From positions 188,824,053 through 188,888,052 of the forward strand of contig CM048552.1 in the NCBI GenBank assembly GCA_026413225.1: a stretch of 64,000 nucleotides of DNA. The letters run 5' to 3'. The notes beneath the pieces are model-generated. The model was not told where the DNA came from. It worked only from the letters and a program-made list of their open reading frames with translations, and ran no database searches. Of the stretch, positions 62,201-64,000 are shown piece by piece; position 1 is the first letter of the stretch; the number at the start of each line of letters is the position of its first letter. A program made the position numbers and the translations under genes. Source of the stretch: Otis tarda. Its lineage: Eukaryota > Chordata > Aves > Otidiformes > Otididae.

Positions 62201-63666
62201 TTCATATAAATGCATTCAGTTTAATGTTAGGAACACCAGAAGTACAACAACAGATCAGTCCAGAATTCTATCTCAGGTCAGGTATCCAAACCTACTTCTG
62301 AGAAAAAATCCCCTTAAATGTAAGTAAATTGGATATGGTTTTGTGCTGGGATAAAAAAGGGTGAATCATATAGGAACTATAAAGGCCACATTACGTTGTT
62401 TTTCCACAAGTCATTAAAAGTACAACATTGATTTGGCTTTTTCCCAAGGAAATAGTGTATGTGACTGTCTTTTGGTCTCCAACCAATAATTCCTGAAATT
62501 GTTGGCTAATTTCAGCCAAATTTAAGCACTATGAAGGGTGGTATGGAGCATAGAGTTCACATTTCATGAGATAAACAGAGGAGTAGAAGGTAAAGACTCT
62601 GGCTTGCTGAAGGAATTCTGCAGTGTCAGATCAGTAACATTTCTAGACATCAGATACCTCAGGAAAGATACCTTGTGACTCACACAGTGCCAGGAGTAGG
62701 CTTGCTTGGAATTTGTGTTTAATTGGGTATTGGCTGTTAGTCAACCACAGGTCACAAAAGCTTAGGAAATCAAGCTTCAGTCCCCTTGCCCACAGTGCTA
62801 GCTGCTTTTCAGAAGCCTTTTTAAAAATTTTTCCTTCTCTATCTGTCCTGCTTTGAAGACACACACTTTCTTACACATTTTAGAAGTTGAGGCGTTTGTA
62901 ACTAAGGTTATTAAATATACAAATATAATGGAAAATATGTACTTGCAAGGTTCAAGACTGGTCTCACCTCATTTTTTATTTGCAAACAGATGATATTCCT
63001 TTGCACATAATTCCATACCAACACATTTAAGACTGAAGACTTCTACTTGGTTAAGTTATTTGTGTATAAAGCTCTGCAATGAGTTTTTAACAATGGCGAA
63101 TGGTTTATTAGTTACTTCCCGTAGCTGAGTCAGAAGTTATTACTTGCCTAGATGTTTGTGCAAATTTCCTTTAAATTTTCATCAAAAATATAAAAGAATA
63201 ACTGTGCTGCAGCTCTTATGCAAAGATCTCTGTTCCAGAGCAAGGCTGCAGTGGGATTATGCTGCAGAAGGAATCTCCGGAGACACAGTGACTGACTCAC
63301 ACCATCAGCGGCTGAAGAGACTGTATATTTCCCTCTAAACATAAGAATTTAATTCAGGTTAATAAGAAAAGTAGTTGCATTTTTTTGCTTGTGAGAATTT
63401 CTATGCAAGCAGAGATACTGTCTCAATATAGCTTCAAAGTTGCAAATTTTATTATCTCTGCAGCATTTTACTGACAACAGAAATCCCTCCAAACAGTTCT
63501 TTTCCTCTGTTACTTATTCCTGCCTCCAGAATGTCTTTTGAAGTTAATGTCCATTCTTCTTTCTCTGCCTTTAGTGTTGCATCCTTATCTGGGAGCAAAA
63601 ACCTTTCTTCAGATATTTTAAATTTCTTGTCCTGAGAACAGAATCACCCCCAAACACACTGCCCAA

Positions 63667-63741
63667 ACTGGTAGCTGTAACTTAAATAATTTTATTAATT
63701 TTATTTTATTACTGGTAGCAGTAACTTAAATAATTTTATTA
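63667..63741 (+). repeat. 44-bp-period tandem duplication, 1.7 copies
   Basis: ACTGGTAGCTGTAACTTAAA, continuing to TTTTATTA, restarts at 63711 with a single mismatch (T to A at the tenth base) over 31 bases. It then diverges into TTTCC. This is a local duplication in AT-rich DNA. Confidence 0.9.
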
Positions 63742-63968
63742 TTTCCACTGCATTTTAGACACATTGAGGTCCGTTCTTACTGATGGCGTGTTTTGCAGAC
63801 ATTCTCGCATTCAATAGGGACATGAACAAAGTTAAGTGCATCATCATCTTGAAAATGTATCAAGTAATTCTGACATTTATGTGAGAAAAGTTGTCCCTTT
63901 TCTGCAGTAGATGCTTTAGGAATGATTTAAATATTATCAGAAATAGATAGTAGAAATAGAAAGTAGAA

Positions 63969-64000
63969 ATCATAGAATCATTTAGGTTGGAAAAGACCTT
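63969..64000 (-). mobile_element. CR1 LINE 3' end, cut by the window edge
   Basis: ATCATAGAATCATTTAGG, continuing into TTGGAAAAGACCTT, is the reverse complement of the typical avian CR1 3' end (AAGGTCTTTTCCAACC followed by the ATTCTATG-type terminal repeat). The element is therefore on the minus strand and continues beyond the right end of the window. Its length and subfamily cannot be judged from 32 bases. Confidence 0.85.

Larger units (their letters stand above)
56557..63968. other. AT-rich non-coding DNA right of the duplication
   Basis: No open frame exceeds 89 codons and none is recognisable. Listed separately are overlapping palindromes (58051-58085), a 22-A tract with a duplicated 12-mer (59161-59209) and a 44-bp tandem duplication (63667-63741). 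The segment at about 58590-58870 is repeat-free with homeodomain-like words (GTGATTAATTACTGG) and is a weak candidate for a conserved non-coding element. Confidence 0.5.

Noticed and set aside
1-64000. CRISPR arrays, tRNA or rRNA genes, phage or plasmid systems
   Set aside because: No regularly spaced repeats with unique spacers, no cloverleaf-like sequence and no bacterial-type coding density were seen.

Overview
This window looks like non-coding DNA from a bird nuclear genome. The evidence is two recognisable CR1 LINE copies plus a CR1 tail at the right edge, and solo LTRs of an endogenous-retrovirus type I recall from bird genomes outside the chicken group. The background is AT-rich and repeat-poor, and I see no convincing host exon, RNA gene, CpG-island promoter or bacterial/viral gene. 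It fits a gene desert or a large intron on a macrochromosome. The long open frames are either the decayed CR1 reverse transcriptase or accidental frames in GC-rich LTRs and in a (TATTC)n tract.

Layout. 1-1035: AT-rich DNA, a 5'-truncated CR1-type tail and a pure (TATTC)26 microsatellite. 1036-7609: no gene seen. 7610-8669: minus-strand solo LTR (LTR-A) with a perfect 5-bp target-site duplication, TGACC. 8670-15080: nothing recognisable. 15081-16290: plus-strand CR1 with most of the reverse-transcriptase C-terminal half and the 3' end. 16291-32699: mostly featureless, with a small tandem duplication, an unidentified GC-rich block (about 18764-19325), a 15-bp perfect hairpin (24001-24054) and short simple repeats. 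32700-33240: a second GC-rich block, possibly a decayed LTR. 33241-43620: no gene seen.

43621-56556 is the main find: a head-to-tail tandem duplication of a 6.47-kb segment (43621-50085 and 50086-56556). Each copy carries the same minus-strand solo LTR (LTR-B) with the same TSD, GGGAA. I found nine differences between the copies. All are single-nucleotide-run length changes and none is a substitution. The duplication is therefore extremely recent, or it is an assembly duplication. The two LTR-B copies also mimic a young full-length provirus, although the DNA between them is duplicated flank and not viral coding sequence.

56557-64000: AT-rich DNA with small palindromes, a 22-A tract followed by a duplicated 12-mer, a 44-bp tandem duplication, and the first 32 bases of a minus-strand CR1 at the right edge.

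No genes act together here. The story is insertion and decay of retroelements followed by one recent segmental event. I found no new biological system; the tandem duplication and its consequences for annotation deserve the second look.
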